Positions 1 to 7,722 of a DNA stretch of 55,031 bases are shown one piece after another (position 1 is the first letter of the stretch; every line of letters starts with the position of its first letter). The stretch is from Fibrella aquatilis. GTDB lineage: Bacteria; Bacteroidota; Bacteroidia; Cytophagales; Spirosomataceae. The stretch is taken from NCBI RefSeq assembly GCF_017353255.1, contig NZ_JAFMYU010000036.1:1-55031 (forward strand), given 5' to 3'. Under the pieces are notes generated by a model, which was not told where the DNA came from, did not search any database, and saw only the letters and a list, made by a program, of their open reading frames with translations. The position numbers were made by a program, and so were the translations under genes.

Positions 1-29
1 GTTTAGACCTTAGACATTGAACCTTAAAC
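1..29 (-). repeat. 29-nt GTTTA...TAAAC heptamer element after purU
   Basis: Read on the minus strand this is a 29-nt element that opens with GTTTAAGGT and closes with TCTAAAC. It starts 3 nt after the purU stop codon and is built of 7-bp steps (GTTTAGA, CCTTAGA, CATTGAA, CCTTAAA on the plus strand). A copy of the same length follows the YtxH-like gene at 54951-54979, and 15-nt forms lie at 7461-7475 and 52719-52733. It may be one arm of a longer hairpin continuing outside the window. Confidence 0.7.
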
Positions 30-32
30 TCA

Positions 33-893
33 TTAAAGAATAATCGTCCTGTTCTGGTGAATAAATACCCGGTCGTTGAAAACGAGTTTCAGGGCCTGTG
101 AGAGCACTATTTTCTCTACGTCGCGGCCCATGGTGGCCATGTCGGTGGCGGTGTGGCGGTGGTCTACTTCCTGCGTGTCCTGGGCAATGATGGGGCCTTC
201 GTCGAGGTTGTTGTTGACGAAGTGGGCCGTGGCACCAATGATTTTTACGCCCCGCTCGTAGGCTTGCCGGTAGGGGCTGGCCCCCACAAAGGCGGGCAAA
301 AACGAGTGGTGGATATTGACGATCCGGTTGTTGTAGTGGGCTACAAAATCGGGCGTCAGCACGCGCATGTATTTGGCCAGCACGAGGTAGTCGGGCTGGT
401 AGATAGCCAGGGTGCGCAGTACGGCGGCCTCGTGTTCTTCGCGGGTTTTGCCTTCGTGGGCGATGTGGTGAAACGGAATGCCAAACTTGCTTACCAGCGG
501 TTGCAGGGTGGCGTAGTTGCTCACCACGGCCAGAATATCGGCCCCCAACTCGTCGAAGCCGTAGCGGATGAGCAGCTCGCCCAGACAGTGGTGTTCTTTG
601 GTGACAAACACCACCACGTTCTTTTTCTGCTTTGGATTCAGCCGCAAACTCACCCCGGCGGGCAGCGTTTGGCGCAGTTCATCCAGAATCTGTTGCGGAT
701 CGTGGCTGTCGAGCGCGATCCCGGCCTGCTGTGGCCCGGCCTCAAACTCGGTTCGCATGAAAAACTGCCCGTCGGGACTTACGTATTCGTCGTTGCGAAT
801 GATGTTGAGACCATGCCGGAAGAGAACGCCCGTGACGTGGTGAATCAGGCCCGGCCCGTCGGGGCCATCCATCAGCAGAATATGTTTAGTCAT
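33..893 (-). CDS. purU: Formyltetrahydrofolate deformylase PurU
   Basis: The protein hydrolyses 10-formyl-THF to THF and formate, supplying formate for purine synthesis and balancing one-carbon pools in the cytoplasm. The chosen start gives 286 residues, the normal family length, with an N-terminal ACT domain (about 1-85, beginning MTKHILLMDGPDGPG) and a C-terminal formyltransferase fold. The Asn-His active-site segment VNIHHSFLPAF and the downstream DEGPIIAQD segment carrying the catalytic Asp are both present. An in-frame ATG 25 codons upstream would add a Pro-rich tail that the family lacks, so I rejected it. The gene stands alone, with its stop just before a heptamer repeat. Confidence 0.93.
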   Translation of the reverse strand: MTKHILLMDGPDGPGLIHHVTGVLFRHGLNIIRNDEYVSPDGQFFMRTEFEAGPQQAGIALDSHDPQQILDELRQTLPAGVSLRLNPKQKKNVVVFVTKEHHCLGELLIRYGFDELGADILAVVSNYATLQPLVSKFGIPFHHIAHEGKTREEHEAAVLRTLAIYQPDYLVLAKYMRVLTPDFVAHYNNRIVNIHHSFLPAFVGASPYRQAYERGVKIIGATAHFVNNNLDEGPIIAQDTQEVDHRHTATDMATMGRDVEKIVLSQALKLVFNDRVFIHQNRTIIL

Positions 894-1079
894 AGGTGAA
901 GCAGACAGGCGGGGTGGGTTGTTAAGTAGTGGAAACGGGTGCCTGTGGATGTAAGGCTGTTCATGCAAGATAAATTGAATCGAGTAAACTTACATACGCG
1001 CCGATTTTCATGCCTGTAAACTGCTTACTTGCAGGTGAAATTTACATCTTGACAAAACCACCCCAACCCAGCCTCTGCC

Positions 1080-2894
1080 GTGGAATCAATCTTCTCAACG
1101 TCCAAACGCAAACTCTTACTCGAAATCGCCTGGGAGGTCTGTAATCAGGTGGGCGGTATCTACACCGTAATCCGCTCGAAAGTACCCGCGATGGTCGAGA
1201 AGTGGGACGATAATTATGTGCTGCTGGGGCCTTACTTCCCCCAAAAAGCCGCCGCCGAATACGAACCCATTACCGACCCCGACGAAACCGAAATTGGGCA
1301 GACTGTGCGCAAGATGCGGCAATTGGGCTACGACGTAGAATATGGTTACTGGCTGGTAACGGGTCGCCCGCGGGTGGTCATGTTCAACGTGCAAAGCCTT
1401 GCCCCTCAGGTAGATGCCATCAAAGCAGGCCTGTGGGAACGGCATCAACTGCCTACGCTCAACGTGGAAGATCTGGTGAACCAGACGCTGCTGTTTGGCG
1501 AAATGGTCCGCGTATTTATTACCCTGCTGGCTGCCGACCATGCCCGCCGCGTTGACCTGGTGGCCCATTTTCACGAATGGATGGCCGCTTCGGGCCTGCC
1601 CGACCTCCGGCGCGACAATGTGCGCGTGGCCACCACCTTCACCACCCACGCCACCATGCTGGGGCGCTACCTGGCCCAGAACGAAACCGGTTTCTACCAA
1701 AAGCTGCCCACCTTCAACTGGCAAAAAGAAGCCCGGCACTACGGCATCGAAGCTCAGGCAACCGTAGAAAGACTAGCCGCGCAGCAGAGCCATGTATTCA
1801 CCACCGTGAGCGACGTGACCGCCCGCGAGTGCGAGGTGTTTCTGGGTCGCAGCCCCGACCTGGTGCTGCCCAACGGCCTGAACGTGACGCGCTTTGCCGC
1901 CGCCCACGAGTTTCAGAACCTGCACGTGAAGTTCAAAGAGCGCATCCACGAGTTTGTGATGGGTCACTTCTTCCAGAACTATTCCTTCGACCTCGACAAG
2001 ACGCTGTACTTCTTCACGTCGGGGCGGTTCGAGTTTACCAACAAAGGGTACGACCTCACGCTGGAGGCTCTGGCGCGGCTGAACTGGCGGATGCGCGAGG
2101 CCAACATGGACACCACCGTGGTGATGTTTATGGTGACCAAGCAGCCCTACCGGTCTATCAATCCCGAAGTGCTCCACACCCGCGCCCTGCTCGACGAGAT
2201 CCGCGAAACCACCGATGCCATTGAAAAGCAGGTGGGCGAACGGCTCTTTCTGGCCTCGGCATCGGGGCAGGAAACCAACCTGCCCGACCTTAACAAGTTT
2301 GTGGACGAATACTGGCGGCTGCGCCTGCGGCGGACCATTCAGAGCTGGAAAACCAAGCAGCTGCCCCGCTTTGTCACGCACGATCTCTTGCAGGAAGACG
2401 ACATGACGCGGTTTATCCGGCAGGCCAACCTGGTCAATAATGAATACGACCGTGTGAAAATCGTGTACCACCCCGACTTCATCGCCTCGACCAACCCGCT
2501 GTTTGGCCTCGACTACAGTCAGTTTGTGCGGGGGTGCCACCTGGGCGTATTTCCGAGCTACTACGAACCCTGGGGCTATACGCCGCTGGAGTGCGTGGTG
2601 CGGGGCATTCCCACCGTCACGAGCGACCAATCGGGCTTTGGCGATTTCATCATGCAGATCATGCGCGACTACGAAAACCGGGGCATCTACGTGGTCAATC
2701 GCAAAACACAAAACTTCGATGAAGCGGCCAACCAACTCGCCGACATCCTGTTCCGGTTTGTGCGGATGACCATGCGCGACCGGATTCAGCAGCGCAACCG
2801 CGTGGAAAGCATCGCCGAAGTATTCGACTGGACCAACCTCCGTTCCTACTACGACACCGCCCACGACCTGTCATTGAAACGCCGGAAACCGTGA
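1080..2894 (+). CDS. Glycogen synthase, GT3 (eukaryotic-type) family
   Basis: This 604-residue protein resembles the GT3 glycogen synthases found in many Bacteroidota rather than the GlgA (GT5) type. It would transfer glucose from a nucleotide sugar to the non-reducing end of glycogen in the cytoplasm. Visible marks are the N-terminal WEVCNQVGGIYTVIRSK segment, the FHEWMA and TTFTTHATMLGRY blocks, and the C-terminal donor-site region GVFPSYYEPWGYTPLE carrying the E-x7-E catalytic pattern. The start is GTG. The stop overlaps the next start in a GTGA, so the two genes are translationally coupled. Substrate preference (UDP- or ADP-glucose) cannot be read from sequence. Confidence 0.88.
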   Translation: MESIFSTSKRKLLLEIAWEVCNQVGGIYTVIRSKVPAMVEKWDDNYVLLGPYFPQKAAAEYEPITDPDETEIGQTVRKMRQLGYDVEYGYWLVTGRPRVVMFNVQSLAPQVDAIKAGLWERHQLPTLNVEDLVNQTLLFGEMVRVFITLLAADHARRVDLVAHFHEWMAASGLPDLRRDNVRVATTFTTHATMLGRYLAQNETGFYQKLPTFNWQKEARHYGIEAQATVERLAAQQSHVFTTVSDVTARECEVFLGRSPDLVLPNGLNVTRFAAAHEFQNLHVKFKERIHEFVMGHFFQNYSFDLDKTLYFFTSGRFEFTNKGYDLTLEALARLNWRMREANMDTTVVMFMVTKQPYRSINPEVLHTRALLDEIRETTDAIEKQVGERLFLASASGQETNLPDLNKFVDEYWRLRLRRTIQSWKTKQLPRFVTHDLLQEDDMTRFIRQANLVNNEYDRVKIVYHPDFIASTNPLFGLDYSQFVRGCHLGVFPSYYEPWGYTPLECVVRGIPTVTSDQSGFGDFIMQIMRDYENRGIYVVNRKTQNFDEAANQLADILFRFVRMTMRDRIQQRNRVESIAEVFDWTNLRSYYDTAHDLSLKRRKP

Positions 2895-4192
2895 CTATTT
2901 CCGAGGAATTCATCTATTTCATCTGGCAGTTTCAATACGTTGCCAATCAGGCGCTTACCACTACCGACGGCGAAACGGTTGAGGTGTTGCACCCCGGTTT
3001 TCGGAATGGTAATGCCGGACCTGATTTCCTGAACGCCCGGCTGCGCATTGCGGGGGTAGAGTGGGTGGGCACGGTGGAAGCGCACGTACGCACGTCGGAC
3101 TGGCTTGTGCATCAGCATCAGGGCGATAAGGCCTATGATAACGTGATCCTGCACATTGTCTGGCACCACGACCGCGCCGTGCCCCGCCCCGACGGCACCC
3201 GATTGCCCACCCTGGAACTGGCCCCGCTCACCGCCGACAACCTCCTGAGCCGTTACGGCACCCTCACCAGCAGTGCCGACGTTATTCCCTGCGCCGGGCA
3301 GTTTCGCATGGTGAAGCCCCTGCGCCAAACCGCCATGCTCGACAAAGCCCTGCTGGAGCGCCTCGAACGCAAAGCCGCCGACGTGCAGGCGTTGTATGAT
3401 GCCACGGGGCAGGACTGGGAAGAAACCGCCTACCGCCTCCTGGCCATGCACCTGGGCAGCAAAGTCAACGCCGACCCCATGGAGCAACTCACCCGGACGG
3501 TGCCACTGCGGGTGCTTCACAAACACCGCAACAACCTCACGCAGCTAGAGGCGCTGCTCTTCGGTACGGCCGGGTTGCTGGACGACACCGACCCGGAAGC
3601 TGCTACTACCCCCGACGAATACCGGGCCGTACTGCGCCGAGAACATCAATTTTTGGCCACCAAATACGCCCTGACCGACGGGCAACTACCCGCCCACGTC
3701 TGGAAATGGGGTAAGCTGCGTCCGGCGGGGTTCCCTACCATGCGGCTGGCGCAACTGGCCCGGCTTGTTCATGAATATGGCAGCCTGTTTTCGCTGCTGG
3801 TCGATACCCCCGACGCGCCTTCGTTGCTGGCCATGTTGCAACTGATGCCTTCGGCCTACTGGCAAACGCATTACCGGTTTGGGAAAACGGGAGCGAAACT
3901 CTCGGCCACGCTGGGTGAGGCCACGGCCACGGGCCTGCTCATCAACGTGGCCGTGCCCCTGCTGGCGGCCTACGCCAAACGCAAAGATCAGCCCGACCTG
4001 CTCGACCGGGCCATCAGCCTGCTGGAACAACTCCCCGCCGAAGACAACCGCATCACCCGCCTCTGGGACGACCTGGGCCTGGCCGTAAAAACCGCCTTCG
4101 ATTCGCAGGCCTCGATTGAGTTGTATAACAATTTCTGCACCCCCAAACGCTGCCTCAACTGCCAGATCGGTATTGCCCTGGTGCGGGTGTGA
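2891..4192 (+). CDS. DUF2851 family protein
   Basis: This 433-residue protein belongs to the DUF2851 family of Bacteroidota, recognised by the N-terminal block HPGFRNGNAGPDFLNARLRI, the following EAHVRTSDW segment and a C-terminal CTPKRCLNCQIG cysteine motif that could bind metal. No signal peptide or membrane helix is seen, so it should be cytoplasmic. The GTG start shares bases with the glycogen synthase stop (GTGA), which argues for one transcript and perhaps linked roles. The biochemical function is unknown; the acidic and aromatic N-terminal block hints at a nucleic-acid or nuclease-like fold, but this is a guess. Confidence 0.85.
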   Translation: MTISEEFIYFIWQFQYVANQALTTTDGETVEVLHPGFRNGNAGPDFLNARLRIAGVEWVGTVEAHVRTSDWLVHQHQGDKAYDNVILHIVWHHDRAVPRPDGTRLPTLELAPLTADNLLSRYGTLTSSADVIPCAGQFRMVKPLRQTAMLDKALLERLERKAADVQALYDATGQDWEETAYRLLAMHLGSKVNADPMEQLTRTVPLRVLHKHRNNLTQLEALLFGTAGLLDDTDPEAATTPDEYRAVLRREHQFLATKYALTDGQLPAHVWKWGKLRPAGFPTMRLAQLARLVHEYGSLFSLLVDTPDAPSLLAMLQLMPSAYWQTHYRFGKTGAKLSATLGEATATGLLINVAVPLLAAYAKRKDQPDLLDRAISLLEQLPAEDNRITRLWDDLGLAVKTAFDSQASIELYNNFCTPKRCLNCQIGIALVRV

Positions 4193-4229
4193 TGGATGTA
4201 GTTACAGATAAGTTATAGGTTTTGATTCC

Positions 4230-4389
4230 GCGTATTGCTGCCGCGCGGCCCCGCGGCGGCGGACCGTCTCGACTGCGCTCGGGGTGACAGGCACCTTGAA
4301 TCAACTCAGTAAACTTGACTCTACCTGCCTGTCACCCCGAGCGCAGTCGAGACGGTCCGCCGCCGCGGGGCCGCACGGCAGCAATACGC
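4230..4389. repeat. 64-bp near-perfect inverted repeat (GC-rich)
   Basis: The arms 4230-4293 and 4326-4389 are 64 bp each with one mismatch and enclose a 32-nt loop. The arms are GC-rich and contain CGGTCCGCCGCCGCGG and CTCGACTGCGCTCGGGG. The same words recur at the right edge of the window (54978-55031), and the first also occurs inside mutB. It lies between convergent genes (DUF2851 and the ABC exporter), so it could act in transcription termination, but there is no T-tract. It is best viewed as a dispersed palindromic repeat. Confidence 0.9.
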
Positions 4390-4416
4390 TTATTAACAGC
4401 TCGTTGCCCACCCCCA

Positions 4417-6189
4417 TCACGCCAGCGCCATTTCTTTTCGTTCGCCGATTTGTTGCCGCCACATGGCGTAATAGAGGCCTTTGTGAGCCAGGAGTTCGGC
4501 GTGGGCACCCTGCTCTACCACGTGCCCTTTTTCGAGCACGAAAATGCGGTCGGCGTGGAGGATGGTACTCAGGCGGTGGGCAATCAGGATCGTGATGCGG
4601 TGCTGCGAGGCCGACAGCTGCCGCACCGTGTTGGTGATCTCTTCTTCGGTAAGCGAATCCAACGCCGAGGTGGCCTCGTCGAACACCAGCAGGGCGGGTT
4701 CGCGGAGCAGGGCGCGGGCAATGCTCAGGCGCTGCTTTTCTCCCCCCGATACCTTCACGCCACCTTCGCCAATGACCGTATCCAGCCCCTGTGGTGCGCG
4801 GGCCAGCAGCCCGTCTGCGGCGGCCTGATGCAGGGCGCGAAGGCAGTCGGCGTCGGTAGCGTTGGGGGCTACAAAGAGCAGGTTCTCGCGGATGGTACCG
4901 GCAAAAAGCTGCGTATCCTGTGTCACAAAGCCGATTTGCTCCCGCAACTCGTCCAGGTTTACTTCGTCGCCAGGAATATCATTATATAGAATACGCCCTT
5001 CTTTGGGTTGATACAGCCCCACCAGCAGCTTCACCAGCGTGGTCTTACCCGACCCCGACGGCCCCACAAACGCAATGGTTTCACCCGTTTTTACATCGAA
5101 CGAAATACCAGCCAGGGCGGGGGTGTTGGCCGAGAGGTGCTTGAAATGCACGTTCTCAAACGCCAGCTCGTCAATGCGCCCCACGGTCTGAGGATGCGCT
5201 GGTTTTTCGTCGCGGGGGGTGTCGAGAATGCGCTGGAAATTGGCCAGCGACGCCTCGGTTTCGCGGTAGACGTTGATGATGTTGCCCAGCTCCTGCAACG
5301 GTCCGAAAATGGCAAATGAGTAAATGAACAGCGAGAAGAATTCGCCCACGGTGATCTTGCCCTGCACCACCAGAAACAGCATCAGCAGCATGATGGCGTT
5401 GCGCAGCAGGTTCACAAACGTGCCCTGAATAAATGACAGCGACCGGATGTAGCGCACCTTTTTTAGCTCCAGCTTCAGAATTTTGCCTGTAGTGCCATTG
5501 AGCCGCTCGGTCTCCTGCTGGGCCAAACCGAGGCTCTTCACCAGCTCAATGTTGCGCAGGCTCTCGGTGGTCGACCCGGCTAGGGCAGTGGTTTCGGCTA
5601 CGATGGTTTTTTGTACTACTTTAATCTTTTTGCTCAGCAGCGAACTGACGAAACCCAGCAGCGGAATGGTAAGGAAATAGGCCGGGGCAATGGGCCAGTA
5701 GACCGTGCTGGCGTACCACATCACAAACACGATACCCACAATTGAGGTAAACAGCACGTTCACAAACGACTGAATGAGCTTCTCTACATCGGTGCGCACC
5801 TTCTGCAAAATCCCCAGCGTCTCGCCCGACCGCTGATCCTCAAAGACCTGATAAGGCAGTTCGAGCGAGTGTTGCAGGCCGTCGGAGTACATTTGTGCAC
5901 CCAGTCGTTGGGTGATGACGTTGACGTAATAGTCCTGGAAGTTTTTAGCAATGCGGCTCACCATGGCCACGCCCAATGCCTGCAAAATGAGCAGCCCGGA
6001 GCCTTTTTGCAGAAACCCCCAAAAATTGATGTCGCGCCAGGTACCACCCGGCTTCACCACATACTGGTCAATGATTTTGCGAAAAATATAGGGATCAAGC
6101 AGGGAGAACACCTGGTTGACGGTGGCCAGCACCAGCGCCAGAATGAGCAGGCCCCAATAGCGGCTTAGGTAGAAGTACAGTAGTTTCAT
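4417..6189 (-). CDS. ABC transporter, fused permease and ATPase (MsbA-like)
   Basis: This is a half-size ABC exporter of about 590 residues that would act as a homodimer in the inner membrane. The N-terminal half holds six membrane segments starting with LLYFYLSRYWGLLILALVLA. The C-terminal half holds Walker A GPSGSGKTTL, Q-loop VTQDTQLF, signature VSGGEKQRLSIARALL, Walker B LLVFDEATSALD and the IAHRLSTI switch histidine. I chose the ATG at 6189, which begins at the first transmembrane helix; an upstream ATG at 6255 would add 22 residues. Substrate is unknown; lipid, peptide or drug export are all possible. It stands alone between two inverted repeats. Confidence 0.9.
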   Translation of the reverse strand: MKLLYFYLSRYWGLLILALVLATVNQVFSLLDPYIFRKIIDQYVVKPGGTWRDINFWGFLQKGSGLLILQALGVAMVSRIAKNFQDYYVNVITQRLGAQMYSDGLQHSLELPYQVFEDQRSGETLGILQKVRTDVEKLIQSFVNVLFTSIVGIVFVMWYASTVYWPIAPAYFLTIPLLGFVSSLLSKKIKVVQKTIVAETTALAGSTTESLRNIELVKSLGLAQQETERLNGTTGKILKLELKKVRYIRSLSFIQGTFVNLLRNAIMLLMLFLVVQGKITVGEFFSLFIYSFAIFGPLQELGNIINVYRETEASLANFQRILDTPRDEKPAHPQTVGRIDELAFENVHFKHLSANTPALAGISFDVKTGETIAFVGPSGSGKTTLVKLLVGLYQPKEGRILYNDIPGDEVNLDELREQIGFVTQDTQLFAGTIRENLLFVAPNATDADCLRALHQAAADGLLARAPQGLDTVIGEGGVKVSGGEKQRLSIARALLREPALLVFDEATSALDSLTEEEITNTVRQLSASQHRITILIAHRLSTILHADRIFVLEKGHVVEQGAHAELLAHKGLYYAMWRQQIGERKEMALA

Positions 6190-6283
6190 GTGAAGTAACG
6201 GCGTGTTCGAAATGGCCAACCAGACCGAAAACAGGGTCTGGATAGTAAACCCCATACGGTATAAAAAGGTGGCACGCTAGTTA

Positions 6284-6364
6284 GTGGTGAGTGGTAAACG
6301 ATGAGCGGTAAGTGTAGCCAAGGCTAATGCTTTCACTTACCACTCATCGTTTACCACTCACCAC
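6284..6364. repeat. Heptamer-phased inverted repeat, GTGGTGA/GTGGTAA theme
   Basis: The arms 6284-6314 and 6334-6364 are 31 bp each with one mismatch and a 19-nt loop. Each arm reads as consecutive 7-bp units (GTGGTGA, GTGGTAA, ACGATGA, GCGGTAA). It fills the gap between the lipoprotein stop (6369) and the ABC exporter, both on the minus strand. A weaker relative with the same theme is at 19979-20070. Confidence 0.88.
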
Positions 6365-6368
6365 TCCC

Positions 6369-6935
6369 TCACTTCACCGTTAGCGTAAAGCTTAGGTTCA
6401 CGTCGTCGGAGCCGGGGGCGGCGGTGCCGTCTTTGACTATGGTGCCATTGACGGGGGGCTGATGACGCAGGCGTACGTTGAGTTTGCCGGTGCCTGCTAC
6501 GCCGGTGCGGGCAGTGCCGATGAGGCCTACAGGCAGGTTGCGGCTGTCTTTGTCGCCATAGGTATAAGTGAGCAGGGCCGTTGGGTCAGCGGCGTAGAGA
6601 AACAGGTGTTCCTCTTTCTGGGTGCTGATCTCGTTGGTGACCGATACCGTGGGCGTCTTGCTTTCGTCGAGCAGATCAACGGTTAGGCTGTAGCTGGTGT
6701 TGGCGGTCAGGGTGATCGCGTCGAACTTAGTAGGAGTAGCCCCGCCACTCTTATTCTGATAAGTAGCGGTTTGGGTATTGGTGGTGCCTACGGGCGTAAA
6801 CCGCAGCGTAACGGTAGTAATGAGTTCATTCTCATCGGCCGGTAGGGGGTCAGTACCTTTTTTGCAACCATTAAATAGAAACAGAAGGCTAATGCCAAGG
6901 ACCCAGCTGAGGTGCAGTTTGTTTTGAGTACGCAT
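6369..6935 (-). CDS. Lipoprotein of unknown function, metal-operator linked
   Basis: The 188-residue product begins with a lipoprotein signal peptide ending LFLFNGC, so it should be lipid-anchored at residue 24 and exported. The rest is Thr/Ser-rich with beta-strand character (TVTLRFTPVGT, AITLTANTSYSLTVDLLDES) and resembles small immunoglobulin-like surface lipoproteins of Bacteroidota. It is transcribed divergently from the MerC-domain gene, with each promoter carrying a TTGCAA dyad, so both are likely controlled by one metal sensor. A role in surface capture of a metal or its complex would fit, but that is inferred only from the shared operator. Confidence 0.8.
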   Translation of the reverse strand: MRTQNKLHLSWVLGISLLFLFNGCKKGTDPLPADENELITTVTLRFTPVGTTNTQTATYQNKSGGATPTKFDAITLTANTSYSLTVDLLDESKTPTVSVTNEISTQKEEHLFLYAADPTALLTYTYGDKDSRNLPVGLIGTARTGVAGTGKLNVRLRHQPPVNGTIVKDGTAAPGSDDVNLSFTLTVK

Positions 6936-6960
6936 AACGAGGATGTGTTTTCCTGAAGGA

Positions 6961-6990
6961 CAAACATACGAACTTGCAACGTTGTTGCAA
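6961..6990 (-). promoter_or_regulatory. Promoter of the lipoprotein gene
   Basis: On the minus strand TATGTTTG (6961-6968) matches the Bacteroidota -7 box TAnnTTTG. A TTG at 6988-6990 sits 19 bp upstream, the expected -33 spacing. That TTG belongs to the first dyad operator, so repressor binding would cover the promoter. Confidence 0.7.
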
Positions 6991-7013
6991 TTATTTTTGC
7001 AACCTTATTGCAA
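6974..7013. promoter_or_regulatory. Pair of TTGCAA dyad operators (Fur/Zur-type candidate)
   Basis: Two 17-bp dyads lie 23 bp apart: TTGCAACGTTGTTGCAA (6974-6990) and TTGCAACCTTATTGCAA (6997-7013). Both follow TTGCAAy-N3-rTTGCAA. They lie between divergent genes for a lipoprotein and a MerC protein, and each overlaps one promoter. The architecture fits a Fur-family sensor, with zinc as the likeliest metal by gene content. The regulator itself is not in the window. Confidence 0.75.
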
Positions 7014-7039
7014 CAACGGAAGTTATGCTTGTACTTTTG
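7008..7039 (+). promoter_or_regulatory. Promoter of the MerC gene
   Basis: TACTTTTG (7032-7039) matches the TAnnTTTG -7 box. A TTG at 7008-7010, inside the second dyad operator, lies 21 bp upstream as a -33 element. The ATG follows 23 bp after the -7 box. Confidence 0.65.
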
Positions 7040-7062
7040 TGAACAGAAAATTGCGATTGACC

Positions 7063-7446
7063 ATGAAGCTGGATCTCTTCGACAAGAAGGCCGATTATAT
7101 TGGTATCACGGGTTCGGTGCTGTGCATTATTCACTGCATGGCGGCCCCGGTGATGGTAATGACAACGGGCTTTTTGCGCACCGACGCTACCCTGCGTATC
7201 GGCTTTCTGGGTCTCGACTACGTGTTCATTGCTATCAACATAGCAGCAGTTTATTTCGCTACGAGGCATCATACGTCGGCTGCTATTCGCGCTACCCTCT
7301 GGGGTTTTCTGACCCTGTTTGCCACGAGCCTGCTCCTCGAAGCTGTCAGCTCCCTGTTTGAGTATACAGCCTATTTCGCCTCTGCGGGGCTGGTTATCAC
7401 CCACCTCATTAACCTCCGCCAACATCGTGTTGCGCACGCGGGGTGA
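7063..7446 (+). CDS. MerC domain-containing membrane protein
   Basis: The 127-residue product starting MKLDLFDKKADYIG has four hydrophobic segments and the MerC metal-binding motif CIIHC at about residues 22-26, followed by Ala-Pro. MerC was described as a mercury uptake protein, but the Bacteroidota homologues are usually found near zinc-responsive promoters and may move another soft metal. I chose the ATG at 7063 because the longer frame would run through the operators and the promoter. The divergent lipoprotein and the paired operators suggest it is derepressed when the metal is scarce. Confidence 0.85.
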   Translation: MKLDLFDKKADYIGITGSVLCIIHCMAAPVMVMTTGFLRTDATLRIGFLGLDYVFIAINIAAVYFATRHHTSAAIRATLWGFLTLFATSLLLEAVSSLFEYTAYFASAGLVITHLINLRQHRVAHAG

Positions 7447-7460
7447 GTTCAAGGAAGGCA

Positions 7461-7475
7461 GTTAAAACCTTAAAC
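7461..7475 (-). repeat. 15-nt GTTTAAGGT element at a stop codon
   Basis: On the minus strand the sequence GTTTAAGGTTTTAAC supplies the stop codon (TAA) and the last valine codon of the gene ending at 7470. It is a diverged form of the element found after purU, DUF3108 and the YtxH-like gene. Confidence 0.5.
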
Positions 7476-7715
7476 CGGCTTCCCCTTCCTGCTTAACGAA
7501 AAGACGGCAATTAGCACCCAGACTATGTTGACGAGTGCCGACGGATAGGCGCCGTGGTAGTAGGTGTTGACAATAAAGAATAGACCGCCAATCAGGTTAG
7601 CCCAGATATAGCGCGGGTCTTTGGCATCTAACCTGCCCTGCATGTTCAGAAAATAAGCACCCACAATAAGGGCAGAGGCTATCCAGCCCAAGGTTTCAAT
7701 GGTGTAATGGAGCAT
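7470..7715 (-). CDS. CBU_0592-like small membrane protein
   Basis: This 81-residue protein has three hydrophobic segments (TLGWIASALIVGAYFLN, WANLIGGLFFIVNTYYHG, ALVNIVWVLIAVFSL) and matches the CBU_0592-like family of small inner-membrane proteins, whose function is unknown. The ATG at 7715 lies 7 bp after the nuoN stop and is preferred over the ATG at 7736, which would overlap nuoN. It is probably cotranscribed with nuoN. Its last codon and stop lie in a GTTTAAGGT repeat element. Confidence 0.72.
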   Translation of the reverse strand: MLHYTIETLGWIASALIVGAYFLNMQGRLDAKDPRYIWANLIGGLFFIVNTYYHGAYPSALVNIVWVLIAVFSLSRKGKPV

Positions 7716-7722
7716 GAGTGTT

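Noticed and set aside
1773-2864. Long minus-strand frame of 363 codons inside the glycogen synthase gene
   Set aside because: It is a high-GC shadow of the real gene: no domain, no start context and the opposite strand holds a clear enzyme. The same applies to other antisense frames, for example 46512-47372 inside the TonB receptor and 153-899 inside purU.
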